Assembly (NCBI RefSeq): GCF_001591005.1
Contig: NZ_BCTY01000025.1
Location: 1 to 52,787, forward strand
Direction of reading: 5' to 3'
DNA length: 52,787 nt
Source of the DNA: Sphingomonas sanguinis NBRC 13937
GTDB taxonomy: Bacteria > Pseudomonadota > Alphaproteobacteria > Sphingomonadales > Sphingomonadaceae
Below the pieces are notes generated by a model. It did not search any database, was not told where the DNA came from, and was given only the letters and a program-made list of their open reading frames with translations. Made by a program: the position numbers and the translations under genes. Each line of letters starts with the position of its first letter. Positions within the stretch are counted from its first letter, which is position 1. Positions 43,038 through 52,348 of the stretch are shown here, one piece after another.

Positions 43038-43973
43038 TCAGGCTGGCGACGGCGTGGCTGCCGCTGCCGTCTTCCCCGTGAGGTCAGTGATGACCGCGCC
43101 GATCAGCGCCCGTAGCCAGCGGTGTGCGGGATCATGCCGATAGCGGACGTGCCAAGCCATTTCCACGGGAAAGCTGCCAAGGTCGACCGGAGCCGGCAGG
43201 ATCTTCAGCCGGGGGTCGTGCATCAGCCGCCTGCAGATGAGCGAGGGCAAGGTGGCGCAATAGTCGGTCACCGCCACCATCTCGGCTACCGCGAAGAAGT
43301 TTGTCACGGAGATTGCGACGTCGCGCTTCAGCTGCTGTTGCGCCAGCGCCTGGAACAGCCCGGCGCGCATCCGTCCGGGCGGCACGATGTTGACGTGCTT
43401 CATCGCCTCGAACTGCTCGCGCGTCATGGCATCGCCGACGCCCGGATGGTCGGCGCGGACGGCGCAGGCGAGCCCTTCGTCCATCAGGTGCTGGACGACG
43501 AGGTTGTCGGGCGGATCGACGATGCGGCCCAGCACGAGCGCCGTCGTGCCCGACACGACGCCTGTTTCCACAAGATCGTTGCCGTAGGGCGTCAGGCGGA
43601 GCTTGATGCCGGGCGCGACCTTCTCCAGGCGCGCCACGACAGCGGGGACCAGGACGAACTCGACATAGCCGTTCGGCGCGATGGTGAAGAGCCGTTCGGC
43701 CTGTGCGGGATCGAAGGCCTGCTGACCGAGGACCGCGTCGTCAAGCTGCGCGAGTGCCTCGGCGATCAGCGGTGAGAGTTCAAGCGCGATCGGGGTCGGC
43801 TGGATGCCGTAGCGCTCGCGGACGAACAGTTGGTCCTGAAGCATCAGTCGTAGACGCGATAGGGCATTAGACAGGGCGGGCTGTGTCATGCCCATTCGCT
43901 CGGCGGCCCGCGTGACGCTGCGCTCCTCCATCAACGCCACGAAGATCGGCAGCAGGTTCAGATCGTAGCGCAC
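43038..43973 (-). CDS. LysR-family regulator, NodD/NahR-like
   Basis: A 311-residue LysR regulator with the N-terminal MRYDLNLLPIFVALMEERS and HTH RAAERMGMTQPALSNALSRL typical of the NodD/NahR/LinR subgroup. The start is GTG 43973 with AGGA upstream. It is divergent from the DJ-1-like gene with a palindrome at 43984-44003 between them, so it probably controls that operon and itself. Confidence 0.9.
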   Translation of the reverse strand: MRYDLNLLPIFVALMEERSVTRAAERMGMTQPALSNALSRLRLMLQDQLFVRERYGIQPTPIALELSPLIAEALAQLDDAVLGQQAFDPAQAERLFTIAPNGYVEFVLVPAVVARLEKVAPGIKLRLTPYGNDLVETGVVSGTTALVLGRIVDPPDNLVVQHLMDEGLACAVRADHPGVGDAMTREQFEAMKHVNIVPPGRMRAGLFQALAQQQLKRDVAISVTNFFAVAEMVAVTDYCATLPSLICRRLMHDPRLKILPAPVDLGSFPVEMAWHVRYRHDPAHRWLRALIGAVITDLTGKTAAAATPSPA

Positions 43974-43983
43974 GCAGTCATCC

Positions 43984-44003
43984 TGTCAGACGTATATCTG
44001 ACA
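43984..44003. promoter_or_regulatory. Palindromic LysR-type operator
   Basis: Perfect 7-bp arms TGTCAGA and TCTGACA separated by CGTATA; the internal spacing fits the T-N11-A LysR box. It lies 11 bp upstream of the LysR start and 83 bp upstream of the DJ-1-like gene. Confidence 0.6.
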
Positions 44004-44086
44004 TTAGAAAGATAAACTTCTAGAATATATCAACTAGGCCCATTTCCCATCCATCGGCGACGGGCGCCGCGAACATGGAGGTTCAG

Positions 44087-44881
44087 ATGAGCAAGGGTCA
44101 GGTTCTCGTTCTTGGATCGAACGCGACACAGCTCGGTCTGCGTGGCGGCAGTACCGCAACGGTCGGTCAGTATCTCAACGAAACGGCAGTCCCCGCGCTG
44201 GCACTGCTCGACGCCGGCTATGATATTGTTCTCGCTACGCCCAATGGGACCAAGCCGCACATCGATGCCGGTTCCGACACGAAGGACCACTTTGGCGGTG
44301 ATGAGGCGGCATACCAGCGCGCCAAGGACTTCTTCGCCAGCCACCCGGCCATGAACGACGTCCGCACGCTGAAATCGGTCGTCGACGAGGGTCTGGACGG
44401 CTTCGTTGGCGTGTTCGTGCCGGGAGGTCACGCGCCCATCGTCGATCTGATGCAGGACCGCGATGCGGGCACGATCCTCCGTCACTTCCACGCGGCGGCC
44501 AAGCCGACCGCGCTCCTCTGCCACGGACCGGTGGTCGTTGTTTCTACGCTCGACGATGCTCCGGCCTTCCGCAAGGCGCTGGAGGAAGGCGATGACGCCG
44601 GGGCGGCCGACCTGGCGCGAGACTGGATCTACTCAGGCTACCGCATGACCGTCTTCTCGGCGAGCGAGGAGAAGATCGCTGAGGAGCAAGTGCTGAAGGG
44701 CGAGCTCTTCTTCGACATGGAAAAGGCGCTGCGGTCGGCCGGTGGCGACGTCTCTGTCACCGACAAGAACTTCGCTTCGAATGTCGTCGTGGACCGGGAG
44801 CTGATCACGGGTCAGAATCCGGCGTCGGACCAAGCCATGGCCGACGCTTTGATCGAAGCCCTCGATCGCGCCGCTGCGTGA
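44087..44881 (+). CDS. DJ-1/PfpI-family protein (Hsp31/glyoxalase III-like)
   Basis: A 264-residue class I glutamine-amidotransferase-like protein. The nucleophile elbow ALLCHGPVVVVS places the catalytic Cys, with GVFVPGGHAP carrying the glycine motif. Hsp31-type members detoxify methylglyoxal or act as chaperones. ATG 44087 has GGAGG 6 nt upstream; an earlier in-frame start at 44075 is less likely. First gene of the plus-strand unit under the divergent LysR. Confidence 0.85.
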   Translation: MSKGQVLVLGSNATQLGLRGGSTATVGQYLNETAVPALALLDAGYDIVLATPNGTKPHIDAGSDTKDHFGGDEAAYQRAKDFFASHPAMNDVRTLKSVVDEGLDGFVGVFVPGGHAPIVDLMQDRDAGTILRHFHAAAKPTALLCHGPVVVVSTLDDAPAFRKALEEGDDAGAADLARDWIYSGYRMTVFSASEEKIAEEQVLKGELFFDMEKALRSAGGDVSVTDKNFASNVVVDRELITGQNPASDQAMADALIEALDRAAA

Positions 44882-44952
44882 GTACCAGGATGACGGGCGG
44901 GGCGCTCAGGATGCGCCCCGCTTCGGATATAACCAGGACAGGATATGGTGCC

Positions 44953-45249
44953 ATGACCGCCAACGTGAAGATCGTCGCCGTCCTAACCGCCCGTGCGGAT
45001 ACCGTCGACCGCCTGCGCGCTCTGCTCGACGCCATGCTAAAGCCAAGCCGTGCCGAACCGGGCAATTTGCGCTACGATCTCTGGCAGGACCAGAGCGATC
45101 CGAACCGCTTCGTCCTCGACGAGCTGTACGCGGACGCGGATGCGGTTACCGCCCACCGCGCGACGCCCCACTTCCAAAACTACCTCTCTCAGATCGGCGA
45201 TCTGGCCGAGCGCGCCACGTTTGTCCTCAACCCCGTCTCCGCGACCTAA
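44953..45249 (+). CDS. ABM-fold monooxygenase (YgiN-like), copy 1
   Basis: A 98-residue antibiotic-biosynthesis-monooxygenase-fold protein: VKIVAVLTARADTVDRLRALLD, then EPGNLRYDLWQDQSDPNRFVLDELY and the closing ATPHFQNYL. YgiN-type enzymes oxidise quinols. ATG 44953 gives the normal domain length; the frame is open from 44878. Confidence 0.82.
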   Translation: MTANVKIVAVLTARADTVDRLRALLDAMLKPSRAEPGNLRYDLWQDQSDPNRFVLDELYADADAVTAHRATPHFQNYLSQIGDLAERATFVLNPVSAT

Positions 45250-45259
45250 GGGTGCTGCC

Positions 45260-45436
45260 ATGGGCAAGCTTAAAGAATGGGTGGGGTCGGCGCTGCTGGC
45301 ACAACCGTTCTACATAGAGGAGCTGCGGATGATCGGCCTGTTGGCACCTGCGCTTCGCGCGGGCCTTATCGGCCTCGTTCATCCACGCGGCTACCGCTGG
45401 CGCGGGGCCGCGACGCAGCGAAAAATCAACATCTGA
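45260..45436 (+). CDS. Small protein, 58 residues, unknown
   Basis: A plus-strand frame starting 11 nt after the ABM gene: N-terminus MGKLKEWVGSALLAQPF, a hydrophobic centre and a basic end (RGYRWRGAATQRKINI). It fills the gap between two co-oriented genes and has GGTGCTGCC rather than a strong ribosome-binding site. It may be real or a remnant. Confidence 0.3.
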   Translation: MGKLKEWVGSALLAQPFYIEELRMIGLLAPALRAGLIGLVHPRGYRWRGAATQRKINI

Positions 45437-45454
45437 AGTGAAGGAAACACAGTC

Positions 45455-46195
45455 ATGACCAAAGGTATCGAAGGCAAGGTTGTTCTCATCACCGGCGGGA
45501 GCACCGGCATCGGCGCCGAGACCGCGCGTCTTCTCGCCGAACGCGGTGCGAAGGTCGCCATCGCCGCACGGCGCAAGGACAAGCTCGACGAGGTCGTCGC
45601 GCAGATCGCCGAGAACGGCGGAACGGCACGCGCCTATGCGCTCGACGTCACCGACAAGTCGGCGGTCCAGACCGTCGTCGCCGCGATCGTCGCCGACTTC
45701 GGCCGTCTCGACGTACTGATCAACAACGCCGGTCTGATGCCGATCCGTCCGATGGCCGAGGTCAACACCGACGAGTGGGACCAGATGATCGACGTCAATT
45801 TGAAGGGCACGCTCTACGGCATCGCCGCGGCTCTTCCCGGCTTCCTGGAGCAGGGCAGCGGCCACATCATCAACCTGAGTTCGGTCGCCGGCATCAAGGT
45901 CTTCGCCCCGGGCGGCACGGTCTATTCCGGCACCAAGTTCGCCGTCAGCGCGATCAGCGAAGGTCTTCGCCAGGAGGTGGGCGAGAAGGTCCGCGTCACG
46001 TCGATCGAGCCCGGAGCCGTCGAGAGCGACCTGAAGTTCACGACGTCGGGTACGGCTGCTGAGACGGTGCTGGACTTCTACAAGCAGGCCATCCCGGCGG
46101 CATCGGTGGCGCGTGCTATCGCGTTCGCTGTCGAACAACCTGATGACGTCGACGTCAACGCGATCGTCATCCGGCCGACCGCACAGCAGTTCTGA
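45455..46195 (+). CDS. SDR-family oxidoreductase
   Basis: A 246-residue classical SDR: TGGSTGIG (residues 14-21), NNAG, S in LSSVAGIKVF and YSGTK as the YxxxK pair. Like YdfG-type NADP-dependent alcohol dehydrogenases. Preceded by GAAGGAAA 10 nt before ATG 45455. Same strand as the DJ-1-like and ABM genes. Confidence 0.9.
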   Translation: MTKGIEGKVVLITGGSTGIGAETARLLAERGAKVAIAARRKDKLDEVVAQIAENGGTARAYALDVTDKSAVQTVVAAIVADFGRLDVLINNAGLMPIRPMAEVNTDEWDQMIDVNLKGTLYGIAAALPGFLEQGSGHIINLSSVAGIKVFAPGGTVYSGTKFAVSAISEGLRQEVGEKVRVTSIEPGAVESDLKFTTSGTAAETVLDFYKQAIPAASVARAIAFAVEQPDDVDVNAIVIRPTAQQF

Positions 46196-46306
46196 TTTCG
46201 ACGAGGAGGCGGGGCCGCGTTTGCTCCGCCTCATGGGGAACGTAGCGGCCCGCTCTTCCGTTACTCTGCCGAATAATGACTGTCGGTTTCACTTGAGGAG
46301 TCATTT

Positions 46307-46600
46307 ATGCCCAAACTTGCCCTGTATGTACCACTGAAGGCCAAGCCCGGAAAAGAGCGTGATGTCGCCAATTTCCTGACCTCGGCATTGCCGCTCGTTC
46401 AAGCTGAGGCGGGCACTCTGACCTGGTATGCGATCGAGGAAGGTCCCGGTGCGTACGCGATCTTCGATACGTTCGACACAGAGGAGGATCGGCAAGCCCA
46501 TCTCGACGGCAAGGTTGCCGCCGCACTGATGGACAAGGCAGAAGAACTTTTTTCTGAACCGCCGCAAATTCACAAGTTCACCCTGCTGGCCGCGAAATAG
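46307..46600 (+). CDS. ABM-fold monooxygenase, copy 2
   Basis: A 97-residue ABM-fold protein: LALYVPLKAKPGKERDVANFL, EAGTLTWYAIEEGPGAYAIFDTF and EDRQAHLDGKVAAAL. Distant from the copy at 44953. Probably a small quinol or heme-like monooxygenase or a detoxification protein. The gene is followed by a good terminator hairpin. Confidence 0.8.
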   Translation: MPKLALYVPLKAKPGKERDVANFLTSALPLVQAEAGTLTWYAIEEGPGAYAIFDTFDTEEDRQAHLDGKVAAALMDKAEELFSEPPQIHKFTLLAAK

Positions 46601-46707
46601 CCGAGCGGTCGGCACCCTAAGCTGCTGTCTGACTGCAGGGTAAGGTTCGTGTTTCTATCCGGAATGGGTGGCCCGGCCGTATCGGGAAATGAATAGATGA
46701 ATATGGC

Positions 46708-46740
46708 AGGTCATCCGCAATAGTGGATGACCTTGTCTTC
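46708..46740 (+). terminator. Rho-independent-like terminator
   Basis: Perfect 9-bp stem AGGTCATCC / GGATGACCT (46708-46716, 46725-46733), 8-nt loop, followed by TGTCTTC. It closes the plus-strand run ending at 46600. Confidence 0.6.
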
Positions 46741-46748
46741 TGCACTTA

Positions 46749-47012
46749 TCATATCTCTGAATTTAACGATAAGGCGCCGTTGATGGGTCGCGACGTGACG
46801 GCACCATTCGTTCGCGGGAGGGTGCCGAACGCGAGCGATGACTTGCCCGAGCCCGATATGCCGGTGAACACCACGAAGGCGTCGCGCGGTACATCGACGT
46901 CAATATTTTTGAGGTTATTCTGGCGCGCGCCGCGAACCTGCACGCAAGCGGGCAGCCCCGTATGCCCATGATCGGTGGCCGGCGTCGTCGCGTGAATATC
47001 CTTGCTCTTCAA
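46749..47012 (-). pseudogene. Truncated uvrA homologue (N-terminal fragment)
   Basis: The first 65 codons match the start of UvrA-type ATPases: [36 protein letters not shown] with Walker A GSGKSS. After FGT (about 46820) the sequence leaves the family and stops after 23 more codons, so more than 90% of the about 900-residue protein is missing. This is a remnant of a deletion or recombination. Confidence 0.8.
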
Positions 47013-47406
47013 TTCAGTCTTCCTGCCCTATCCGCCCGTGCGGCCCGTGGTTCATCACAGTCGGGGAACAGATGAATGCTTTTCCGACTCAATACATCCA
47101 AAGGTCAGGCTGGCCCGATATTCGGCACCTTTGAAGTATTTTTCCAGCAGTGGACAAAGGTTACGATAAAACCATTTTCCCTGTTGGGTCGCGCGACGAG
47201 GCCACACACACTCCGCTGGTAAGCGCCTGGGCTGGGCGGCCCTGGTCCGTGCCGCTATCGGCATGTAACGACCGTACTTCGGCGCTTGTTACCGCATCGC
47301 GACGCGTTGCCCATTTGCCAGAGCGCGCTTCATCATGGCCGGGGTCGGGCCATGATGACGGCCGAGTTGTCGATCCGAGCGCCTCGCGCCGCTTCGGATC
47401 GGCGGG
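47013..47406. other. Gap without a recognisable gene
   Basis: About 390 bp between the uvrA remnant and the formaldehyde dehydrogenase stop. Short open frames exist on both strands but none has protein-like composition, a ribosome-binding site or family likeness. Confidence 0.4.
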
Positions 47407-48567
<1,161 letters not shown>

Positions 48568-48617
48568 TCAGCGCAAATTCGTGGGGGAGCGATCGCTCAC
48601 TCCCCCCGGTATGCAGG

Positions 48618-49607
48618 TCAGACCGTAACGACGACCTTGCCGACCTGGTCGTTCGATTCGAGGAAGCGGTGAGCGTCCTGGATCGCGTCGAGCGGGAAAG
48701 TGCGCGCGATCCGCGGCTTGAGCGCGCCCGATTCCAGACCCGCCACGATGAACGCCTTGGCGCGATCGAGGGCGGCATCGTCCGAGACGATCTCGCTGTA
48801 GAGATACCCCTTGAGCGTGAGACTCTTGCCCAGCACGGAGAACAACGGGAACGGCGTCGGTTCGCCGCTGAGCGCGCCATATTCGAGCAGGATGCCGCCG
48901 CGTGCCATGCTCTCGGTCAGCGGCTCGAACGACGGGCCTCCGACCGGATCGAGCACCACGCGCGCACCCTGACCATCGGTTATCTCCATCACCCTCGCTA
49001 CCAGATCCTCTTCCCCGGTCGCGACGACATGATGTGCACCGGCATCGATCAGGGCCTGGCGCTTGGCGCCGGTACGCGTCGTCGCGATTACCGTCGCGCC
49101 GACCATCCGCGCAATCTGGAAGGCAGCAAGGCCGACGCTGCTGGAGGCAGCAGTGACGATGACGAAATCGCCCTCGCCGAGTTTCGCCTGCTCCACCAGC
49201 GCACCCCAGGCGGTGACATACTGCATCCACACGGCCGCCGCTTCCTCGAACGTCAGCGCCACCGGATGCTTGACGACGAGGCGGGCGGGCACGTTGGCGA
49301 CCTCGCCATAAGTGCCCCAGCGCGCGATATCGAGCGGGGGGATGACGCTGACGGCTTCGCCTTCCGCAAACCCGGTCACGTCCGCGCCGACCGTAACGAC
49401 AGTGCCGGCAGCCTCATAGCCAAGGCGGCTCGGGAACTCGGCTTCCTGAAGGTAGGCATGGTTGCGGAACATCACCTCGGCGCGGTTTATGCCTATCGCC
49501 TTCACCGCGATCTGCACTTCGTCGGCCGCGGGCGCGGGGACTGCCACATCTTCAATCCTGAGGACGCTGGCGTCGCCATATTCGTGGATGCGGACGATGC
49601 GGCTCAT
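48618..49607 (-). CDS. MDR-family NADPH quinone oxidoreductase-like enzyme
   Basis: A 329-residue zinc-free medium-chain reductase: INRAEVMFRNHAYL, GYEAAGTVV and nucleotide loop VTAASSSVGLAAFQIARM. The C-terminus has DAIQDAHRFLESNDQVGKVVV, as in quinone oxidoreductases. It is divergent from a TetR gene with two GATCGTTC half-sites between them, so induction by an electrophile is likely. Confidence 0.9.
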   Translation of the reverse strand: MSRIVRIHEYGDASVLRIEDVAVPAPAADEVQIAVKAIGINRAEVMFRNHAYLQEAEFPSRLGYEAAGTVVTVGADVTGFAEGEAVSVIPPLDIARWGTYGEVANVPARLVVKHPVALTFEEAAAVWMQYVTAWGALVEQAKLGEGDFVIVTAASSSVGLAAFQIARMVGATVIATTRTGAKRQALIDAGAHHVVATGEEDLVARVMEITDGQGARVVLDPVGGPSFEPLTESMARGGILLEYGALSGEPTPFPLFSVLGKSLTLKGYLYSEIVSDDAALDRAKAFIVAGLESGALKPRIARTFPLDAIQDAHRFLESNDQVGKVVVTV

Positions 49608-49626
49608 TGTAAAATCCTTGATTATT

Positions 49627-49686
49627 GAATGATCGTTCTGTAAGGAGACGGACCACCCGTTTCAAGATATTATTTATCGATCGTTC
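49627..49686. promoter_or_regulatory. Candidate TetR operator sites
   Basis: GAATGATCGTTC (49627-49638) is palindromic except for one pair, and GATCGTTC recurs at 49679-49686, 48 bp away. The layout resembles GAACGATCGTTC-type sites of TetR regulators. Both lie between the divergent MDR and TetR genes. Confidence 0.5.
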
Positions 49687-49703
49687 CATATCGTGCACGA
49701 AAG

Positions 49704-50324
49704 ATGACAGAGACGAAAGCCCGTCGCCGCGCAGGTCGCCCTCGTGTGTTCGACACTGACGCTGCGCTCGACAAGGCGGTGCGGCTGTTCTGGCAGCGCG
49801 GCTACGAGGCGACATCGATGGCCGATCTGGTGGCGGAGACTGGCGTCGCCGCTGCCAGTCTCTATGCAGCGTTTGACAACAAGGCGGGGCTGTTTGCGGC
49901 GGTGATCGAGCGCTACGCCGCGACGTTCAGCGTCCACCTCTATTCACCCATCAACGATCCGGCGTTGTCCACCTACGAGGCCGTCAAAGGCCTGCTGGAA
50001 CGAGCGGCGTCATCATTCTCGGAACCTGGAACGCCGGCCGGCTGCTTCATGTATTCGGCAGCGGCAGCCGTTTCGCCGGCGTCCGCCGCCATCGAATGCC
50101 TGCTGCGCGACAAGCGTATCGCGGCGGAGGCTCTCCTGATCGAGCGTCTGCAACGCGGCGCCGCGCAGGGCGAGCTTGCGGCCAACACCGATCCGGCCGT
50201 GCTAGGCAAATTCATCAATACGGTCATGGAAGGCATGTCCGTTCAGGCGCGCGACGGCGCTACGATCAACGAACTGCTCTCCATCGCCAAAATGGCACTC
50301 GATCGATGGCCGGCCGCGATATGA
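49704..50324 (+). CDS. TetR-family regulator
   Basis: A 206-residue TetR repressor. The N-terminal HTH reads RLFWQRGYEATSMADLVAE then GVAAASLYAAFDNKAGLF; the C-terminal domain is helical with several Cys-poor ligand segments. It is divergent from the MDR enzyme gene (96 bp apart) and probably represses it until a ligand binds. Confidence 0.92.
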   Translation: MTETKARRRAGRPRVFDTDAALDKAVRLFWQRGYEATSMADLVAETGVAAASLYAAFDNKAGLFAAVIERYAATFSVHLYSPINDPALSTYEAVKGLLERAASSFSEPGTPAGCFMYSAAAAVSPASAAIECLLRDKRIAAEALLIERLQRGAAQGELAANTDPAVLGKFINTVMEGMSVQARDGATINELLSIAKMALDRWPAAI

Positions 50325-50399
50325 TCGTTACATGGTGGTCATCTGCCAATCCGCCTCCCGCGACCGAACAGTCGAACTCATCTCATTGGACGAAAGCAC

Positions 50400-50525
50400 A
50401 TGAAACACGTGACATTGCTCGGCGGGGAAGTGGTTCCTTCAATGGGTCAAGGCACCTGGAAGATGGGTGAACGTGCTGAGCGGCGATCCGATGAGATCGC
50501 CGAGCTACGCGCCGGTGTCGAGCTA
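50400..50525 (+). pseudogene. Truncated aldo/keto reductase (N-terminal fragment)
   Basis: The first 42 codons (MKHVTLLGGEVVPSMGQGTW, then ADEIAELRAGVEL-like SDEIAELRAGVEL) match the start of YeaE-type aldo/keto reductases, in which LIDTAEMYG should follow. At about 50525 the sequence turns into unrelated low-complexity Arg-rich frame up to the stop at 50669. About 85% of the enzyme is missing. Confidence 0.7.
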
Positions 50526-50916
50526 GAGCCGCCTCGACGATCCGCTCGAACGTCGCCAAGGCGTCTTCGGCGAGGTCTCGCAGGATCACAGATCGGTCTG
50601 CTTCTACCCTCTCGGAAGGATTCGTCGCCACTGGTTCGCCCCCTCAATGCATTCTTAGAAGCAAGTTGAGCTCAGACGGTGGTTGATCGCAAGAACTTAC
50701 GTGTCGCGCGCGCCTTGATGTGTGCCCACAGGCCAATCCGATTTTAAGGTCGCCACCTTGGTGACGGACACGAGGCCTTGAGGCCGGAACGCGACGGCCC
50801 GTGCTCCTGATCTTGGCAGCCGGCGCTACGCGTCGATTAGGAGATACATATACCACGATACCCCACCTGCGGGAGCGTCAGCACGGCGTTATTTTACCGC
50901 AAATTTCGCTCCCATC
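50526..50916. other. Remnant DNA between the aldo/keto reductase fragment and the RES gene
   Basis: On the minus strand from ATG 50631 a protein-like start reads MATNPSERVEADRSVILRDL and continues with DALATFERIVEAAL to about 50525, where it meets the aldo/keto reductase fragment head-on. It may be the 5' end of another truncated gene. I do not recognise it. The rest of the stretch shows no gene. Confidence 0.35.
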
Positions 50917-51564
50917 TTACGCGACAAGGGTCACGCCGGAGCGATCGGCAAGCGCCTTGAAGCGCATGGCGAGCCCCGGATCACCATCGATGCCAGACGT
51001 GCTGACCACGCTTAGCGCACCAGGCGGCACGCGATCGCCGAACAACATCATCGCCTGCGACGAGGGATAGGGGCGAGACTCCCAGACCATCCCATGCGTG
51101 GCGGCGTCTTTGCGATGCAGTGCCGCAGACCAGCGCCGCGTGTCCGGAAATTCGCGCGCGGGCGTGTCGATCAGCTGGGTACGGGCGACGCCCAGCTTCA
51201 TCAGATCGGGCGCGAGAAAGGAGCGAAGCACCAGCGGGCTGGCGACCCGGAGTACCGAGCAGCGAACATCGGCAAGCCTGCTCAGCGCAAAGGTCTTGAA
51301 GGTCTGCGTGGAATCGAGATCGTGGAAGATCGTATCGTACACCGCAGCCTCAAACCCGTCTGCGGCATAGGCCGTCGGCACCCGCTTGCGCACCGGGCCG
51401 ATCGGCGCGAAGCGCGAAGCGCCGAAACCCGGATTGAACGCGTCTCCGGCAAGCTTCTCGGCGTGAATGCGCCAAAGCACCGTCCCCACCGGTAGGTCGG
51501 TAACGTGGGTCGGGAAGGCGGTCGGCGGTTTCGCAACGATGCCTGTCGGAGCGAGGGCCGTCAC
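50917..51564 (-). CDS. RES-domain toxin (NAD+-degrading)
   Basis: A 215-residue RES-domain protein. Active-site residues fit R32 (LWRIH), R51 in GASRFAP, Y66 and E72 (YAADGFEAAVYD). RES toxins of the MbcT/ParT type destroy NAD+ or modify metabolic enzymes. It overlaps its antitoxin gene by 4 nt and follows it, the normal order for this TA class. Confidence 0.85.
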   Translation of the reverse strand: MTALAPTGIVAKPPTAFPTHVTDLPVGTVLWRIHAEKLAGDAFNPGFGASRFAPIGPVRKRVPTAYAADGFEAAVYDTIFHDLDSTQTFKTFALSRLADVRCSVLRVASPLVLRSFLAPDLMKLGVARTQLIDTPAREFPDTRRWSAALHRKDAATHGMVWESRPYPSSQAMMLFGDRVPPGALSVVSTSGIDGDPGLAMRFKALADRSGVTLVA

Positions 51565-52319
51565 CCGCTGATCTCATCACCTTCGTGGGCTGCCGCCTCG
51601 AGAACGGCTGCTGGTTCGTCGAACCGCTCAATGGGTGCGGGACCACCAAGCCATGAGTTGGACGATACGAACCAGAAAGCAACTTGCCATGGCGTGCGGT
51701 TCGCGGGGAGGGCCGCGAGAACCTGCCGGATTAGCGGAAGGGGTTTGCCGTCGGCATCGAACTGGAACGCGGGAAAGCGATCCTGCCCCTGATAGGGGAC
51801 GGCGAAGACACGGGCCTGCGCCTTCCAGCGCGCGGCCGTCTGGTGGCGGTTCTTGGCTTCGTGCCCGGCGCGCGCGGCAACCTCGACCGAGGTAAGCGTC
51901 TCGACCTCCTGAAGGAAGCGCTGCCGGATCGCGGTGTTATCGGCCGCGACCGCAGTGTGAAATTCCGCCATCGGGTCATGCGTGTCGGCCAACACATCGA
52001 GGAGCTGCTCGATCTTGCGCTCGAGGTGTCGGGTGCGAATGTCGGGCAGCAGCTTGTCGACGATGGCGTAGAGCGCCTGCCGATCCGGATCAGTTGCAAT
52101 ACCGGCTTCAGCTAGCTGCTCCAGCGCGTGATCGACGGCGGTGCGATATTGTGCGGAGAAGCCCTCAACCGTGGGCGCTATATATAAGGTTTCGTCGACC
52201 GTAGGCGCCGGCTCGGATCCACGCTGTTTGGCTGGCTTGTTGCGTGCGGTCTCGACCAAGCTGGCGAACACCAGATTGGCAAAGGCACCCGGATCAACGG
52301 CGTTGGCGAGGGTCGCCAT
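51561..52319 (-). CDS. RES-partner antitoxin, Xre/MbcA/ParS-like, with long N-terminal part
   Basis: A 252-residue protein upstream of and overlapping the RES toxin gene. Its C-terminal part (KAQARVFAVPYQGQDRFPAF and PWQVAFWFVSSNSWLGG) is the toxin-binding domain typical of RES antitoxins. The first 150 residues are longer and more helical than in the usual 120-180-residue antitoxins, and a classic Xre HTH is not obvious. AGGAG precedes ATG 52319, and a short inverted repeat sits upstream. Confidence 0.75.
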   Translation of the reverse strand: MATLANAVDPGAFANLVFASLVETARNKPAKQRGSEPAPTVDETLYIAPTVEGFSAQYRTAVDHALEQLAEAGIATDPDRQALYAIVDKLLPDIRTRHLERKIEQLLDVLADTHDPMAEFHTAVAADNTAIRQRFLQEVETLTSVEVAARAGHEAKNRHQTAARWKAQARVFAVPYQGQDRFPAFQFDADGKPLPLIRQVLAALPANRTPWQVAFWFVSSNSWLGGPAPIERFDEPAAVLEAAAHEGDEISG

Positions 52320-52333
52320 GAGCAGCTCCTACG

Positions 52334-52348
52334 GTTAGTCTAGCTAAC
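52334..52348. promoter_or_regulatory. Small inverted repeat upstream of the RES antitoxin
   Basis: GTTAG (52334-52338) and CTAAC (52344-52348) with a 5-bp spacer, 15 bp upstream of the antitoxin start. Possible autoregulatory operator. Confidence 0.35.

Noticed and set aside
47055..47264. A 69-residue minus-strand frame near the uvrA remnant
   Set aside because: It has some protein-like sequence (LCPLLEKYFKGAEYRAS) but no start signal or family; not supported.
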